Positions 50,095 through 58,881 of a stretch of DNA of 64,000 nucleotides are shown here, piece by piece. The position numbers were made by a program, and so were the translations under genes. Position 1 is the stretch's first letter. Each line of letters opens with the position of its first letter. Below the pieces are notes generated by a model. That model was not told the DNA's origin, made no database searches, and saw only the letters and a program-made list of their open reading frames with translations. Source of the stretch: Kutzneria viridogrisea (lineage in GTDB: Bacteria; Actinomycetota; Actinomycetes; Mycobacteriales; Pseudonocardiaceae); contig JACJID010000004.1 of NCBI GenBank assembly GCA_014138725.1, forward strand, positions 1 through 64,000, in the 5' to 3' direction.

Positions 50095-52989
50095 GTGCGC
50101 GGTCAGGCCGACGCGGCTGAGCTGCGCCAGCAGGCGGCAGACGGGCTCGCGGACAACGGCGAGCCCTCGACCGCGGACGCGGCGGCAGCCGCTGGCCGCT
50201 GGTGGCAGCTGCGCAACTGGCGCCTGAGCAGCAAGCTCATCATCGTCCTGCTGGTGCCCTCGCTGAGCACGCTGGTGCTCGCCGGGCTCCGGCTGTCCAG
50301 CCAGCTCGACGACGCACGCCAGTTCGCCGGGATCCGGCAGGAACTGGCGCTGGCCTCGAACGCGGCCGCGGTGACCGACGCGCTGCAGGGCGAGCGCGAC
50401 GGGGTGGTGTCCTACCTGGCCGGCCGGCGCTCGGAGAGCATGCCCCGCTTCGACCAGTCCGACGCGGCCGTGGACCGCCTGCGCGAGGTGTCCGCGAATT
50501 CCGATGGCGTGGTCGGTCCGGTGCGCGAGGCCGTGGACCGCGCGCTGGCCGGGCTGAGCGCGCTGGGGGCGCTGCGCAACAGCGCGCTGACCACCCGCCT
50601 GCCCGACACCGCGGCGCTGACCTCCTACACCGAGATCATCAACTCGCTGACCGCGGTGAACCGGATCGTGGCCACCAACGTCAGCAACCCCGCGCTGACC
50701 CCGCTGACCGGCTCGCTGCAGTCGCTCAGCGACGCCAAGGAACAGCTGGCGCTGCAGAACGCGATCGTCGTGTCGGCGGCACGCCACCGCGAGTTCCCGC
50801 CCGACCAGGCCAACGCCCTGCGCGCCGCGCAGGCCCGCTTCGACGCCGAGCGCGAGGAGTTCGCCAACGCGGCCAGCGCGGACAACCGGCAGCTGCTCGC
50901 CGACGTGGTCAGCGGCCCCTCGGTGGACGAGCGCAACCGCCAGGTCCAGCTCGCGCTGGTGCAGTCCGACGCGGGGCAGCCGGTGACCGTGGTGCCCAAC
51001 TCCGTGGAGCAGCTGGGCAACGCCACCGTCGGGCTGTTCATGAAGGTCATCACCAACATCGGCGGGCAGGCCGACGCCGCCGTTGGCGACCTGGTCGGCG
51101 CCGCGCGGGCCAACGCCTTCCGCGACGGCGCGCTGGTGGTCGTCGCGCTGCTGATCGCGCTGGGGCTCACCCTGTACGTGGCCCGCTCGATGCTGGTGCC
51201 GCTGCGGGTGCTGCGGCGCAGCGCCCTGGAGATGGCCCGCACCAAGCTGCCCGCCGCGATCGAGCGCATCCTGCACGACCGGGAGGCGGCCGGTCAGGCC
51301 GTGGAGCCGGTGCCGGTGCACTCCACCGAGGAGGTCGGCCAGGTGGCCAGGGCCTTCGACGCGGTGCAGAGCGAGGCGGTGCGGCTGGCCACCGAGCAGG
51401 CCGCGCTGCGCAGCAACGTCAACGCGATGTTCGTCAACCTGTCCCGGCGCAGCCAGGCACTGGTCGAGCGGCAGATCAGCGTCATCGACCGGCTGGAGCA
51501 GGACGAGCAGGACCCCGACCAGCTGGCCAGCCTGTTCGAGCTGGACCACCTGGCCACGCAGATGCGCCGCAACAGCGAGAACCTGCTCGTGCTCGCGGGC
51601 ACCAGCCTGGCCCGCAGGGTGACCCGCCCGGTGCCGGTGGCCGAGGTGATGGGCGCCGCGGTGTCGGAGGTGGAGAAGTACGCCCGCGTGCAGGTCGCGC
51701 CCGCCCCCGAGCTGACCATCCAGGGCCGGGCCGTCAACGACCTGACCCACCTGGTGGCCGAGCTGCTGGACAACGCCACCGCCTTCTCCCCGCCCTCCAC
51801 CAAGGTCACGGTCCGCACCGCGCGGATGCGCCGGGGTGAGCTGGCCATCGAGATCCACGACCGCGGTGTGGGCATGGCGGAGGAGGAGCTGGCCGCGGCC
51901 AACGAGCGGCTGGCCGACCCGCCCGAGGTGGACGTCACCGCGTCCAGGCAGATGGGCCTGTTCGTGGTGGCGCAGCTGGCCAAGCGGCACGACGTGCGGG
52001 TTCGGCTGCGCAACAACGACGACATCGAGGGCGGGGTCACCGCGCACGTGGTGGTACCCGCCAACCTGGTCGGGGTCGCGGACCCGCAGGCCACCCCGCT
52101 GCCCCCGGCCGGTCTGCCGCGCAGGCCCGCCACCAGCGAGCCGCCCACGGCGATCAGCACCAGCGGGGTCGGCCTGATCGCGCCCCAGCCCGCCGCACCG
52201 CCCGCCCCGGAACCGGCCGAGCCGCCGACCCAGGGCATGGACCTGTTCGCGCCGCGGCCGAAGAAGGACGCCGCCGTCGAGCCGGCGACCCCGAACGCCT
52301 CGGACAACGGGTTCCAGCCCTGGCCCGCGCCGCAGCCGCGCCAGTTCGACTACGACGACCCGCCCACCGAGCGGCTGCCGATCTACGAGGAGGTGCTCTC
52401 CCAGTGGTTCCAGATCACCGATGAGGAGACGCCTGCCGCGCAGCCCGTGCGACCGCCAAGGCAGGCACCGGTCCAGCCGCCGGTGGCCGAGGAGGGCACC
52501 CGGCACCAGCCCGAACCGGAGCCGCAGGCGCAGCCCAAGCCAGAGCCGCAGCCGCAGCCGGAGGCCAAGGTCGCCGCCGAGCCCGCGGCCGTGGATGCCG
52601 AACTGCCCTCGGCCCCGCCCGACAGCGTGCCCGAGCCGAGGACGGCCGCCGCCGAGCCGGTCCAGGACCGCTGGCAGTCCCCCGCCGACGAGGGCTGGCG
52701 CGCCGCCCAGGCGCTGCTCGAGCAGGTGCCCGACGGGGTGACCCAGGCCGGGTTGCCCAAGCGGGTGCCCAAGGCCAACCTGGTGCCCGGCTCGGCCTCG
52801 GCCCGCCCGCAGCAGCCGCAGCAGAACCGGGCTCCCGCCAAGCCTCGCCGCTCCCCCGACGCGCTGCGTGAACGGCTGGCGACCTACCAGCGTGGTGTCA
52901 CGTTGGGCCGCCACTCGATGAGCGAGGACAATGCGGCCAGCGAACTCGACGCAGGCTACAGCGACGCACGACCCAAGGAGCAGGAGTGA
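50095..52989 (+). CDS. Conservon-type sensor histidine kinase-like ATPase (CvnA-like)
   Basis: 964 residues. Membrane segments near 47-65 and 345-365 flank an extracellular nitrate/nitrite-sensing-like helical domain (about 66-340). A HAMP-like region follows, then a GHKL ATPase with N-box [11 protein letters not shown] (about 556-566) and G-box DRGVGM (about 590). Residues 680-930 are Pro/Gln/Glu-rich and low complexity. CvnA proteins work with a roadblock protein, a DUF742 protein and a small GTPase at the membrane. I chose the GTG at 50095 with GGGGAG 9 bases upstream. Its stop overlaps the roadblock gene start. Confidence 0.88.
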   Translation: MRGQADAAELRQQAADGLADNGEPSTADAAAAAGRWWQLRNWRLSSKLIIVLLVPSLSTLVLAGLRLSSQLDDARQFAGIRQELALASNAAAVTDALQGERDGVVSYLAGRRSESMPRFDQSDAAVDRLREVSANSDGVVGPVREAVDRALAGLSALGALRNSALTTRLPDTAALTSYTEIINSLTAVNRIVATNVSNPALTPLTGSLQSLSDAKEQLALQNAIVVSAARHREFPPDQANALRAAQARFDAEREEFANAASADNRQLLADVVSGPSVDERNRQVQLALVQSDAGQPVTVVPNSVEQLGNATVGLFMKVITNIGGQADAAVGDLVGAARANAFRDGALVVVALLIALGLTLYVARSMLVPLRVLRRSALEMARTKLPAAIERILHDREAAGQAVEPVPVHSTEEVGQVARAFDAVQSEAVRLATEQAALRSNVNAMFVNLSRRSQALVERQISVIDRLEQDEQDPDQLASLFELDHLATQMRRNSENLLVLAGTSLARRVTRPVPVAEVMGAAVSEVEKYARVQVAPAPELTIQGRAVNDLTHLVAELLDNATAFSPPSTKVTVRTARMRRGELAIEIHDRGVGMAEEELAAANERLADPPEVDVTASRQMGLFVVAQLAKRHDVRVRLRNNDDIEGGVTAHVVVPANLVGVADPQATPLPPAGLPRRPATSEPPTAISTSGVGLIAPQPAAPPAPEPAEPPTQGMDLFAPRPKKDAAVEPATPNASDNGFQPWPAPQPRQFDYDDPPTERLPIYEEVLSQWFQITDEETPAAQPVRPPRQAPVQPPVAEEGTRHQPEPEPQAQPKPEPQPQPEAKVAAEPAAVDAELPSAPPDSVPEPRTAAAEPVQDRWQSPADEGWRAAQALLEQVPDGVTQAGLPKRVPKANLVPGSASARPQQPQQNRAPAKPRRSPDALRERLATYQRGVTLGRHSMSEDNAASELDAGYSDARPKEQE

Positions 52990-53417
52990 CCTCCCCGTCC
53001 GAACAGCAGATCGACGACTTCAGTTGGCTGATCGACGACTTCGTCGACAGGGTGGCCGGGGTCGCGCACGCCGTGGTCGTGTCCGCGGACGGACTGCTGC
53101 TCGCCTCCTCGCAGGGCCTGCCCCGCGACCGTGCGGAGCAGTTGTCGGCGGTGTCCTCGGGGCTGGTGAGCCTCACCCTCGGCGCGGCGCGCTGCTTCGA
53201 GGCGGGCGCGGTGAACCAGACCGTGGTGGAGATGGAGCGGGGCTACCTGTTCCTGATGTCGATCAGTGACGGCTCGTGCCTCGCGGTGCTGGCCGCACCC
53301 AGCTGTGAGATCGGACTGGTCGGCTACGCGATGGCGCGGCTGGTGGAACGGGTCGGTCAGCAGCTGACCCCCGAGCTGCGCGCGCAGCTGCAGATGGCCG
53401 CCACGGTGCGCAGGTAA
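52986..53417 (+). CDS. Roadblock/LC7-domain protein (CvnB-like)
   Basis: 143 residues. The roadblock fold is shown by [44 protein letters not shown] and the [17 protein letters not shown] strand. CvnB-type proteins regulate the GTPase encoded alongside them, probably as an activating platform. The GTG overlaps the kinase stop (GTGA), and the GTPase gene begins only 14 bp after its stop. Confidence 0.92.
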   Translation: MTSPSEQQIDDFSWLIDDFVDRVAGVAHAVVVSADGLLLASSQGLPRDRAEQLSAVSSGLVSLTLGAARCFEAGAVNQTVVEMERGYLFLMSISDGSCLAVLAAPSCEIGLVGYAMARLVERVGQQLTPELRAQLQMAATVRR

Positions 53418-53431
53418 GAGGGCTGGAGCGA

Positions 53432-54028
53432 GTGAATTCCGCACAGGGCCGGTCGATGGCGACCAGGCAGCCGACCACGTCCGCCAAGATCGTGGTGGCC
53501 GGTGGGTTCGGCGTGGGCAAGACGACGTTCGTGGGTTCGGTGTCGGAGATCGTTCCGTTGACGACGGAGGCGGTCATGACCGAGGCCAGCCTCGGCGTCG
53601 ACGACCTGTCGGCGACGCCGAACAAGGTCACCACCACGGTCGCGATGGACTTCGGCCGCGTGTCCCTGGACAGCGACCTGATCCTGTACCTGTTCGGCAC
53701 GCCCGGACAGCACCGGTTCTGGTTCATGTGGGACGACCTGGTCCGCGGCGCGATCGGTGCGGTCGTGCTGGTGGACACGCGGCGGCTGGCCGATGCCTTC
53801 GCCTCGATCGACTTCTTCGAGGACCGCCGACTGCCCTACGTGGTGGCGGTCAACTGCTTCGACGGGATGCTGCACCACCGCATCGACGACGTGCGCGAGG
53901 CGCTGACGATCGACGCCGCGGTGCCGATGGTCACGTGCGACGCGCGCAACCGGGAGTCGACCAAGCAGACACTGATCACGCTGGTGGAACACGCCATGCG
54001 CCAGTGGATGACCACCACCCGCACCTGA
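53432..54028 (+). CDS. Conservon small GTPase (CvnD-like)
   Basis: 198 residues. P-loop VVAGGFGVGKTTFVGSVSEI, switch region TTTVAMDFGRV, the G3-like LYLFGTPGQHRFWFMWDDL and a G4-equivalent VAVNCFDG identify the CvnD/MglA-like family. It cycles GTP/GDP in a membrane signalling complex with the CvnA- and CvnB-like proteins. In a standard conservon a DUF742 gene lies between the roadblock and GTPase genes; here it is absent. A 22-bp repeat element follows the stop. Confidence 0.92.
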   Translation: MNSAQGRSMATRQPTTSAKIVVAGGFGVGKTTFVGSVSEIVPLTTEAVMTEASLGVDDLSATPNKVTTTVAMDFGRVSLDSDLILYLFGTPGQHRFWFMWDDLVRGAIGAVVLVDTRRLADAFASIDFFEDRRLPYVVAVNCFDGMLHHRIDDVREALTIDAAVPMVTCDARNRESTKQTLITLVEHAMRQWMTTTRT

Positions 54029-54052
54029 GCCCGGGACTCACCAAGCCCCCGC

Positions 54053-54280
54053 GCGTGTCGGCGCTTCGTGTACGGCGTGTCGGCGCTTCGTGTACGGCAT
54101 GTCTGCGTTTGGCGCGCGGTGTCCCAGCAGGCGGGATTGCGTACCGGAAGCGCGAACACGCGGTGCCGGAGGCGCGAACACGCGGTACCGGAGGCGCGAA
54201 CACGCGGTACCGGAAGCGCGAACACGCGGCACCGGAGGCGCGAACACGCGGTGCCGGAAGCGCCGACACGCGGTGCTGGG
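54053..54280. repeat. 22-bp bidirectional repeat element, copy B (expanded array)
   Basis: Left units at 54053-54074 and 54075-54096 are identical and begin GCGTGTCGGCGCTTCG; a third, 54097-54118, is degenerate. A 28-bp core (54119-54146) contains TCCCAGCAGGCGGGA. To the right the opposite-orientation units run in six tandem copies of 22 bp (frame 54141-54272, consensus GTRCCGGARGCG then CGAACACGCG), the last one with CGCCGACACGCG as in the other two elements. It lies between the GTPase gene and murT. A seventh unit is partial (54273-54280). Confidence 0.88.
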
Positions 54281-54309
54281 CGGTGGTGGTCGGGGGTTTC
54301 GGTAACCTG

Positions 54310-55638
54310 ATGGCCGAGTCAGTGCGTGTGGACGATAGGTGGCTGATGGATCGCGCGAGCACCGGGGTGGACGAGGTGTCGACAGCACAGGGTGGGGATC
54401 TGCCCGCCAGGACCGCGGCGGCAGTGGTCGCGGGCAACCTGGCGGCGAAACTGTCCAAGGTGGCCGGTGGCGGCGGTGGCATCATCGGCGGCCGGGTGAC
54501 CCTGGCGCTGGACCCCAACGCGCTGGGGCGGCTGTGCCGCGACCGCACGGTGGCGCTGGTGACCGGCACCAACGGCAAGACCACCACCACGATGATGCTG
54601 GCGCGGGCGATGAGCGTGTTGCAGCCGGTGGCCACCAACCACAGCGGCGCCAACATGCCCGACGGGCTGGTGGCGGCGCTGTCCACCGACCAGGCCGCGC
54701 CGCTGGCCGTGCTGGAGATCGACGAGAACTACCTGCCGAAGATCTCCGACGCCGTGCAGCCCGCGGTGATCGTGCTGCTGAACCTGAGCCGGGACCAGAT
54801 GGACCGGGTCGGCGAGGTGCGGCACACCGAGCGCAACCTGCGCACCGCCATCGCCCGGCTGCGCGACACCACCGTGGTGGCCAACTGCGACGACGTGCTG
54901 GTGACCTCCGCCGCCACCGAGGCCGACAGCGTGATCTGGGTCAGTGCGGGCGGCAACTGGCGCGGTGACTCCACCTCCTGCCCGCGCTGCGGCATGCGCG
55001 TGCACGTCTGTGTCACCGACGGCACCGTGACCGACTGGTACTGCGACTGCGGGTTCCGCCGCCCCACCCCGACCTGGGCGGTGCGCGAGGGCCTGATGAC
55101 CACCCCGTCCGGGGAGTGCTTCGAGCTGGCGCTGCGCCTGCCGGGCAGCGCGAACGAGGCCGACGCCACGCTGGCACTGGCCGCCGCCACGCACCTGTCC
55201 GTGCCGCTCAAGCCCGCGCTGGACCGGATCCGCACCATCACCGGGGTCGGCGGGCGCTACACGACGGTCAGCCGCAACGGCCGGATCGTGCGCATCCTGC
55301 TGGCGAAGAACCCGGCGGGCTGGGCGGAAACCCTGCCGCTGCTGCGCGAGGACACCAGCCGCCCGATCATCATCGCGGTGAACGGCCGGGAGGCCGACGG
55401 GCGCGACCTGTCCTGGCTGTGGGACATCCCCTTCGAGCAGCTGGCGGGCCGCCAGGTGCTCGCGACCGGGGAGCGCTCGGCCGACCTGGCCGTGCGGTTG
55501 ACCTACGCCGGGGTGCAGCACACCCACGTACCGGACCCGTACCAGGCGATCGACGGGGTGGACCCCGGTTCGGTGGAGCTGGTCGCGAACTACACGGCCT
55601 TCCGTGACCTGAAGTCGGGGTTGAGCAATGGTGCATGA
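54310..55638 (+). CDS. murT: Lipid II isoglutaminyl synthase subunit MurT
   Basis: 442 residues. Mur-ligase ATP loop VTGTNGKTTTTMML (about 88-101), the central ATPase with a zinc-ribbon cysteine set (CPRCGMRVHVC...WYCDCG, about 221-245) and the C-terminal DUF1727 domain are in order. With GatD it amidates the alpha-carboxyl of D-Glu in lipid II using glutamine and ATP. The exact start is uncertain: ATG 54310, ATG 54346 or GTG 54376. Its end overlaps gatD by 11 bp. Confidence 0.93.
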   Translation: MAESVRVDDRWLMDRASTGVDEVSTAQGGDLPARTAAAVVAGNLAAKLSKVAGGGGGIIGGRVTLALDPNALGRLCRDRTVALVTGTNGKTTTTMMLARAMSVLQPVATNHSGANMPDGLVAALSTDQAAPLAVLEIDENYLPKISDAVQPAVIVLLNLSRDQMDRVGEVRHTERNLRTAIARLRDTTVVANCDDVLVTSAATEADSVIWVSAGGNWRGDSTSCPRCGMRVHVCVTDGTVTDWYCDCGFRRPTPTWAVREGLMTTPSGECFELALRLPGSANEADATLALAAATHLSVPLKPALDRIRTITGVGGRYTTVSRNGRIVRILLAKNPAGWAETLPLLREDTSRPIIIAVNGREADGRDLSWLWDIPFEQLAGRQVLATGERSADLAVRLTYAGVQHTHVPDPYQAIDGVDPGSVELVANYTAFRDLKSGLSNGA

Positions 55639-56377
55639 TTCTGTCGTCCGCATCGGACTCGTCCTGCCCGACGTGCTGGGCACCTACGGTGACTCCGGCA
55701 ACGCCACGGTGCTGCTCAAGCGGCTGGAGTGGCGCGGGATCCGGGGCGAGGTCGTGCAGCTGGGTGTGGGCGATCCGGTGCCCAACTCGCTGGACATCTA
55801 CCTGCTCGGCGGCGGCGAGGACCGCGCGCAGACCCTCGCGGTGAGCCACCTGACCGAGCACCCCGGCATGCAGCAGGCCGCCGCGAACGGGGCCGTGGTC
55901 ATGGCGGTGTGCGCGGGCCTGCAGATCCTCGGCGAGGACTTCACCGGCTCGGACGGGGTCACGCACGGCGGGCTGGGCCTGCTGGACGTGCGCACCACGC
56001 CGGGCTCCAGCACCCGCGCGGTGGGCGAGCTGCTGACCCTGCCGGACAAGGAGCTGTTCGCCGACCCGATGACCGGGTTCGAGAACCACCAGGGCCACAC
56101 CCAGCTGGGCGCCTCGGCCAGGCCGCTGTCCCGGGTGGTGTACGGCACCGGCAACGGCGAGGGGCACGACGGGGCGTACCAGGGCCACGTGCTGGGCACC
56201 TACATGCACGGCCCGGTGCTGGCGCGCAACCCGGCGTTCGCGGACCTGATGCTGACCTGGGCGGTGGGCTCCCCGCTGGCGCCGATCGACATCCCGGCGA
56301 TCAGCCAGCTGCGCAACGAGCGGCGGCGCGCGGTGCAGCAGATGGCCAACCGCCGCAAGCGGCTGCTGCGCTTCTGA
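55628..56377 (+). CDS. gatD: Lipid II isoglutaminyl synthase glutamine amidotransferase subunit GatD
   Basis: 249 residues, class-I glutamine amidotransferase of the CobB/CobQ type. The nucleophile Cys lies in VMAVCAGLQILGEDF; the general-base His is in GTYMHGPVLARNP; IYLLGGGEDRAQ precedes them. It produces ammonia for MurT, with which it forms the D-Glu amidation complex on lipid II in the cytoplasm. It overlaps murT by 11 bp, so the two are translationally coupled. Confidence 0.94.
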   Translation: MVHDSVVRIGLVLPDVLGTYGDSGNATVLLKRLEWRGIRGEVVQLGVGDPVPNSLDIYLLGGGEDRAQTLAVSHLTEHPGMQQAAANGAVVMAVCAGLQILGEDFTGSDGVTHGGLGLLDVRTTPGSSTRAVGELLTLPDKELFADPMTGFENHQGHTQLGASARPLSRVVYGTGNGEGHDGAYQGHVLGTYMHGPVLARNPAFADLMLTWAVGSPLAPIDIPAISQLRNERRRAVQQMANRRKRLLRF

Positions 56378-56381
56378 GCCG

Positions 56382-57065
56382 GTGCCGAGCCTGACGCCGC
56401 TGGGTCCGGCCGCGACCCGTTCGGAGGAGGTCGCCGACGCGATCCGCGCGGCGATCCTGTCCGGGCACCTGCGGCCGGGCGACACGCTGGTGGAGCGGCG
56501 GCTGGCCGACCAGCTCGGCGTGTCCAAGACCCCGGTCCGCGAGGCGCTGATCTCGCTGGCGGCCTCCGGGCTGGTGGTGCTCACGCCCACCCGCGGCTCC
56601 ACCGTGCGCGAGCTGGACGCGCAGGCCCTGCGCCAGGTCTACGACGTGCGGCTGCTGCTGGAGCCGTGGGCGGTGTCGACCACCGCTGGCGGTCAGGACC
56701 CGGGCCCCGCGGTACGGGCCAGGCGCGCGCTGGAGACCGCGCGCGGGTTGCTCGCCGACCCGGACCACGCCGAGCTGAGCCTGGTCAACCGGGAGTTCCA
56801 CCGTGCGCTCTACACCGGCTGCGGCAACCCGTTCGTGTCGGCGACCCTGGACGGGGTGCGCGACCTGAGCGCGCTGGCCGCGGTGAGCCTGGTCTGGTCC
56901 CAGCCCAGTTGGCGGACCGAGTTCGAGGAGCACGAGCGCATCCTGGACGCGGTGGAGGGCGGCGACGCGGCCACGGCCGCCGCCCTGACCCGCGAGCACA
57001 TCGAGCGGTCCGGTCAGCGGGCCGCCGCCGCGGTCACCGCGCCGAGCACGCCCGCGACCCGCTGA
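56382..57065 (+). CDS. GntR-family regulator, FCD type
   Basis: 227 residues. The winged helix at 10-75 (ATRSEEVADAIRAAILSGHLRPGDTLVERRLADQLGVSKTPVREAL) precedes an FCD effector domain with the usual His residues (VNREFHRALY, then EEHERILDAV and TREHIERS). It begins 4 bp after gatD without its own clear ribosome site, yet its 3' end runs 52 bp into the convergent DHDPS-family gene. Its likely target is that gene, whose promoter carries a GGTATA-type operator (57941). Confidence 0.88.
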   Translation: MPSLTPLGPAATRSEEVADAIRAAILSGHLRPGDTLVERRLADQLGVSKTPVREALISLAASGLVVLTPTRGSTVRELDAQALRQVYDVRLLLEPWAVSTTAGGQDPGPAVRARRALETARGLLADPDHAELSLVNREFHRALYTGCGNPFVSATLDGVRDLSALAAVSLVWSQPSWRTEFEEHERILDAVEGGDAATAAALTREHIERSGQRAAAAVTAPSTPATR

Positions 57066-57925
57066 CGCCCCGGCTCGTCCAGCTCGCTGATCGGCGGGCG
57101 CACCGCACGGCGGCACAGTCCCAGCTGGGCCAACGCCTCCTTGACCACCGACACGTTGTCCGCGCTGCCCCGCACCGCGCGCAGGTCCTCGAACGGCTTG
57201 AGCCGGTGCCACAGCTCCATCGCCCGCGCGGACTCGCCCGCTTCCAGCAGCCGCCACAGCCGCAGTGACAGCTCGGGCAGCACGTTGGCCAGGCCCGAGG
57301 TGAAGCCTCGCGCCCCGGCCGCCCAGAAGAACGGCGCCCAGGACTCGGCCAGCCCGCAGACCCAGGTGAGCCGGTCCGTGCCGATCGCGGACACGGCCTC
57401 GCCCAGGGCGAGCGGGTCGGGCACGGCGTACTTGACGCCGACGAAGTTGGGCGCGACCTCGGCGAGCCGGGCCAGCGCCGAGACGGGCACGTGCGGGCTG
57501 CGCAGGTAGCAGACCAGCGGCAGGTCGGGGGCGGCCTCGGCGATGGCCCGGTGGTAGTCCACCCAGCCCTGCGCGGACAGGAACGGGTGCACCGGCTGGT
57601 GGACCATCACCCCGTCGGCACCCGCCTGCGCCGCGGCGACCGCGGCCCGCGCCGCCGCCCGCACCTCGTGGCCGACCCCGGCGATCACCAGGGCGCGGCC
57701 GTGCGCCTCCCGCACGGTCAGCTCCAGCGCGCGAGCGCACTCCTGGGCGTCCAGGGAGTAGAACTCGCTCGTGTTGCCGTTGGGTGTGACCACGGGCACA
57801 CCAGCGTCCAGGGCCCTGGCGAGCACCTCGCGGTAGGCGGGTTCATCGACCTGCCCGTCCTCGGCAAACGGCGTAACGGTGATCATCACGACCGACCGCA
57901 GAGCCCGTCTGACGTCCTCGATCAT
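57014..57925 (-). CDS. Dihydrodipicolinate synthase (DapA/NanA) family lyase
   Basis: 303 residues, TIM barrel class-I aldolase. The Schiff-base lysine lies in NFVGVKYAV, the proton-relay Tyr in LPLVCYLRSPH, and the GxTxE loop in PNGNTSEFYSL. The family cleaves or makes 2-keto acids: DapA, N-acetylneuraminate lyase, or keto-deoxy sugar acid dehydratase. An amino-acid route is less likely because the promoter carries a NanR/FCD-type operator. Start ATG 57925; an in-frame GTG/TTG 20 codons upstream would overlap the operator. Ends inside the convergent GntR gene. Confidence 0.85.
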   Translation of the reverse strand: MIEDVRRALRSVVMITVTPFAEDGQVDEPAYREVLARALDAGVPVVTPNGNTSEFYSLDAQECARALELTVREAHGRALVIAGVGHEVRAAARAAVAAAQAGADGVMVHQPVHPFLSAQGWVDYHRAIAEAAPDLPLVCYLRSPHVPVSALARLAEVAPNFVGVKYAVPDPLALGEAVSAIGTDRLTWVCGLAESWAPFFWAAGARGFTSGLANVLPELSLRLWRLLEAGESARAMELWHRLKPFEDLRAVRGSADNVSVVKEALAQLGLCRRAVRPPISELDEPGRQRVAGVLGAVTAAAAR

Positions 57926-57941
57926 GCCCGCCCCTCTCTCT

Positions 57942-57957
57942 GGTATCTGGTATACCA
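57942..57957 (-). promoter_or_regulatory. FCD-type GntR operator upstream of DHDPS-family gene
   Basis: GGTATC (57942-57947) is followed one base later by GGTATA inside the perfect palindrome TGGTATACCA (57948-57957). The direct GGTATA repeats resemble the NanR operator class, and the palindrome fits FCD-type GntR proteins. It lies 17-32 bp upstream of the gene start. Confidence 0.65.
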
Positions 57958-58067
57958 AGATAGTTGACAGCGCACTGCGGAGCAATATCGGTGTCCACCA
58001 ATGTCACATTGACGCCAAGCGAGTGTGCACCTATCCGAGGTATTTCACGCGCACCCACCCACACCGG

Positions 58068-58087
58068 ACCGTATCGTGCGATACGGT
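58068..58087 (+). promoter_or_regulatory. 20-bp inverted repeat upstream of lsr2
   Basis: ACCGTATCG and CGATACGGT flank the dinucleotide TG, forming a perfect 9+9 inverted repeat whose end is 44 bp before the lsr2 start. It fits a TetR-sized or dimeric regulator site. Confidence 0.6.
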
Positions 58088-58131
58088 GGGAATCGGCTTC
58101 GACAATCATACGCAGGGCAAGTGGAGCAACC

Positions 58132-58473
58132 ATGGCACAGAAGACGATCGTCGAACTGGTTGACGATCTGGACGGCGGCGTCGCGAGTGAGAGCGTGGCA
58201 TTCGGCATCGACGGTGTCGAGTACGCGATCGACCTCTCCGAGGACAACGCCAAGAGGCTGCGTGATTCCCTCTCGCCCTACGTGGACAAGGCGCGTCGGG
58301 TCGGCGGGCGCAAGCAGCGGCCGACGACCGCCCGCAACGGCCGCGCCGTCGGGGACAAGGCCCAGAACCAGGCGATCCGCGAATGGGCACGCAGTCAAGG
58401 TGAGAAGATCTCGGATCGCGGGCGCATCCCGTCCGATCTGGTCTCGCGTTTCCAGGCAGCGCACGGCGGCTGA
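58132..58473 (+). CDS. lsr2: Lsr2 nucleoid-associated protein
   Basis: 113 residues. The dimerisation domain starts AQKTIVELVDDLDGG and runs through VAFGIDGVEYAIDLSEDNAKRLRDSL; the DNA-binding domain at 75-113 contains AIREWARSQGEKISDRGRIPSDLVSRFQ with the RGR AT-hook-like motif. Lsr2 binds AT-rich DNA and silences horizontally acquired genes in actinobacteria, and can bridge DNA. The ATG follows GGAG. Its promoter region includes an inverted repeat at 58068 and its transcript ends at a strong hairpin at 58544. Confidence 0.95.
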   Translation: MAQKTIVELVDDLDGGVASESVAFGIDGVEYAIDLSEDNAKRLRDSLSPYVDKARRVGGRKQRPTTARNGRAVGDKAQNQAIREWARSQGEKISDRGRIPSDLVSRFQAAHGG

Positions 58474-58543
58474 GTAGCACATCCTCGCCGACTTGTGGTG
58501 GGCGACTTTCCACGAATTCGCGTTCGTTGTGAAAGCCCAGGGT

Positions 58544-58579
58544 GTGCACGGGGGCCGGGAGGTCCCGGCCCCCGTGCAC
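58544..58579 (+). terminator. Perfect 17-bp hairpin terminator of lsr2
   Basis: GTGCACGGGGGCCGGGA (58544-58560) pairs with TCCCGGCCCCCGTGCAC (58563-58579), loop of 2 bases, about 70 bp after the lsr2 stop. No U-run, as usual for this GC-rich DNA. Confidence 0.75.
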
Positions 58580-58881
58580 CAGGTTGTTCCCGCCGGTCCC
58601 GCACTGCCAGGAGGTCACCCCCCTGACCCCTTTCCGCGGTGACCGGCCGTGAAATCACCGCACGCCTGATCCGGGCGTGACCCGTGCGCAAGGCGAGCTC
58701 GCGGCAGCGCGCAGCCGCGTTCCCGGAGTCCGGTTCAGCAGCCGTACGTGGGTTGTCAACCCTCCCGCGGTCAGCTCGTGTTAAGAGTTAACCGTCCGAA
58801 GAGGAGCAACGGATCCGGGGTTGAGCGCCAAAATCGTCCTCCTAGCCGACTGGACCGCGGCCCCCAGGAGCGACACCGATC
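58580..58881. promoter_or_regulatory. Promoter region of the HTH gene at 58882
   Basis: About 300 bp without a gene. It contains the near-palindrome GGGTTG-T-CAACCC (58750-58762) followed by an AT-rich stretch GTTAAGAGTTAACC around 58779-58792, about 90 bp upstream of the start. These are candidate regulatory sites. Confidence 0.4.

Noticed and set aside
50074-52914. A 946-codon open frame on the minus strand
   Set aside because: It is the antisense shadow of the conservon kinase gene. Its translation is low-complexity His/Gly/Arg-rich, as expected for an opposite frame in GC-rich coding DNA.
54141-54272. Six regularly spaced near-identical units suggested a CRISPR array
   Set aside because: The period is 22 bp with no unique spacers; variation is scattered point changes. 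No cas genes are near, and inverted copies of the unit lie on the other side of a core.
54068-54310. An N-terminal extension of MurT through the repeat element (the frame is open from about 53728)
   Set aside because: The upstream part is the shadow of the GTPase gene followed by repeat DNA giving Arg/Thr/Ala-rich nonsense. MurT similarity begins after 54376.
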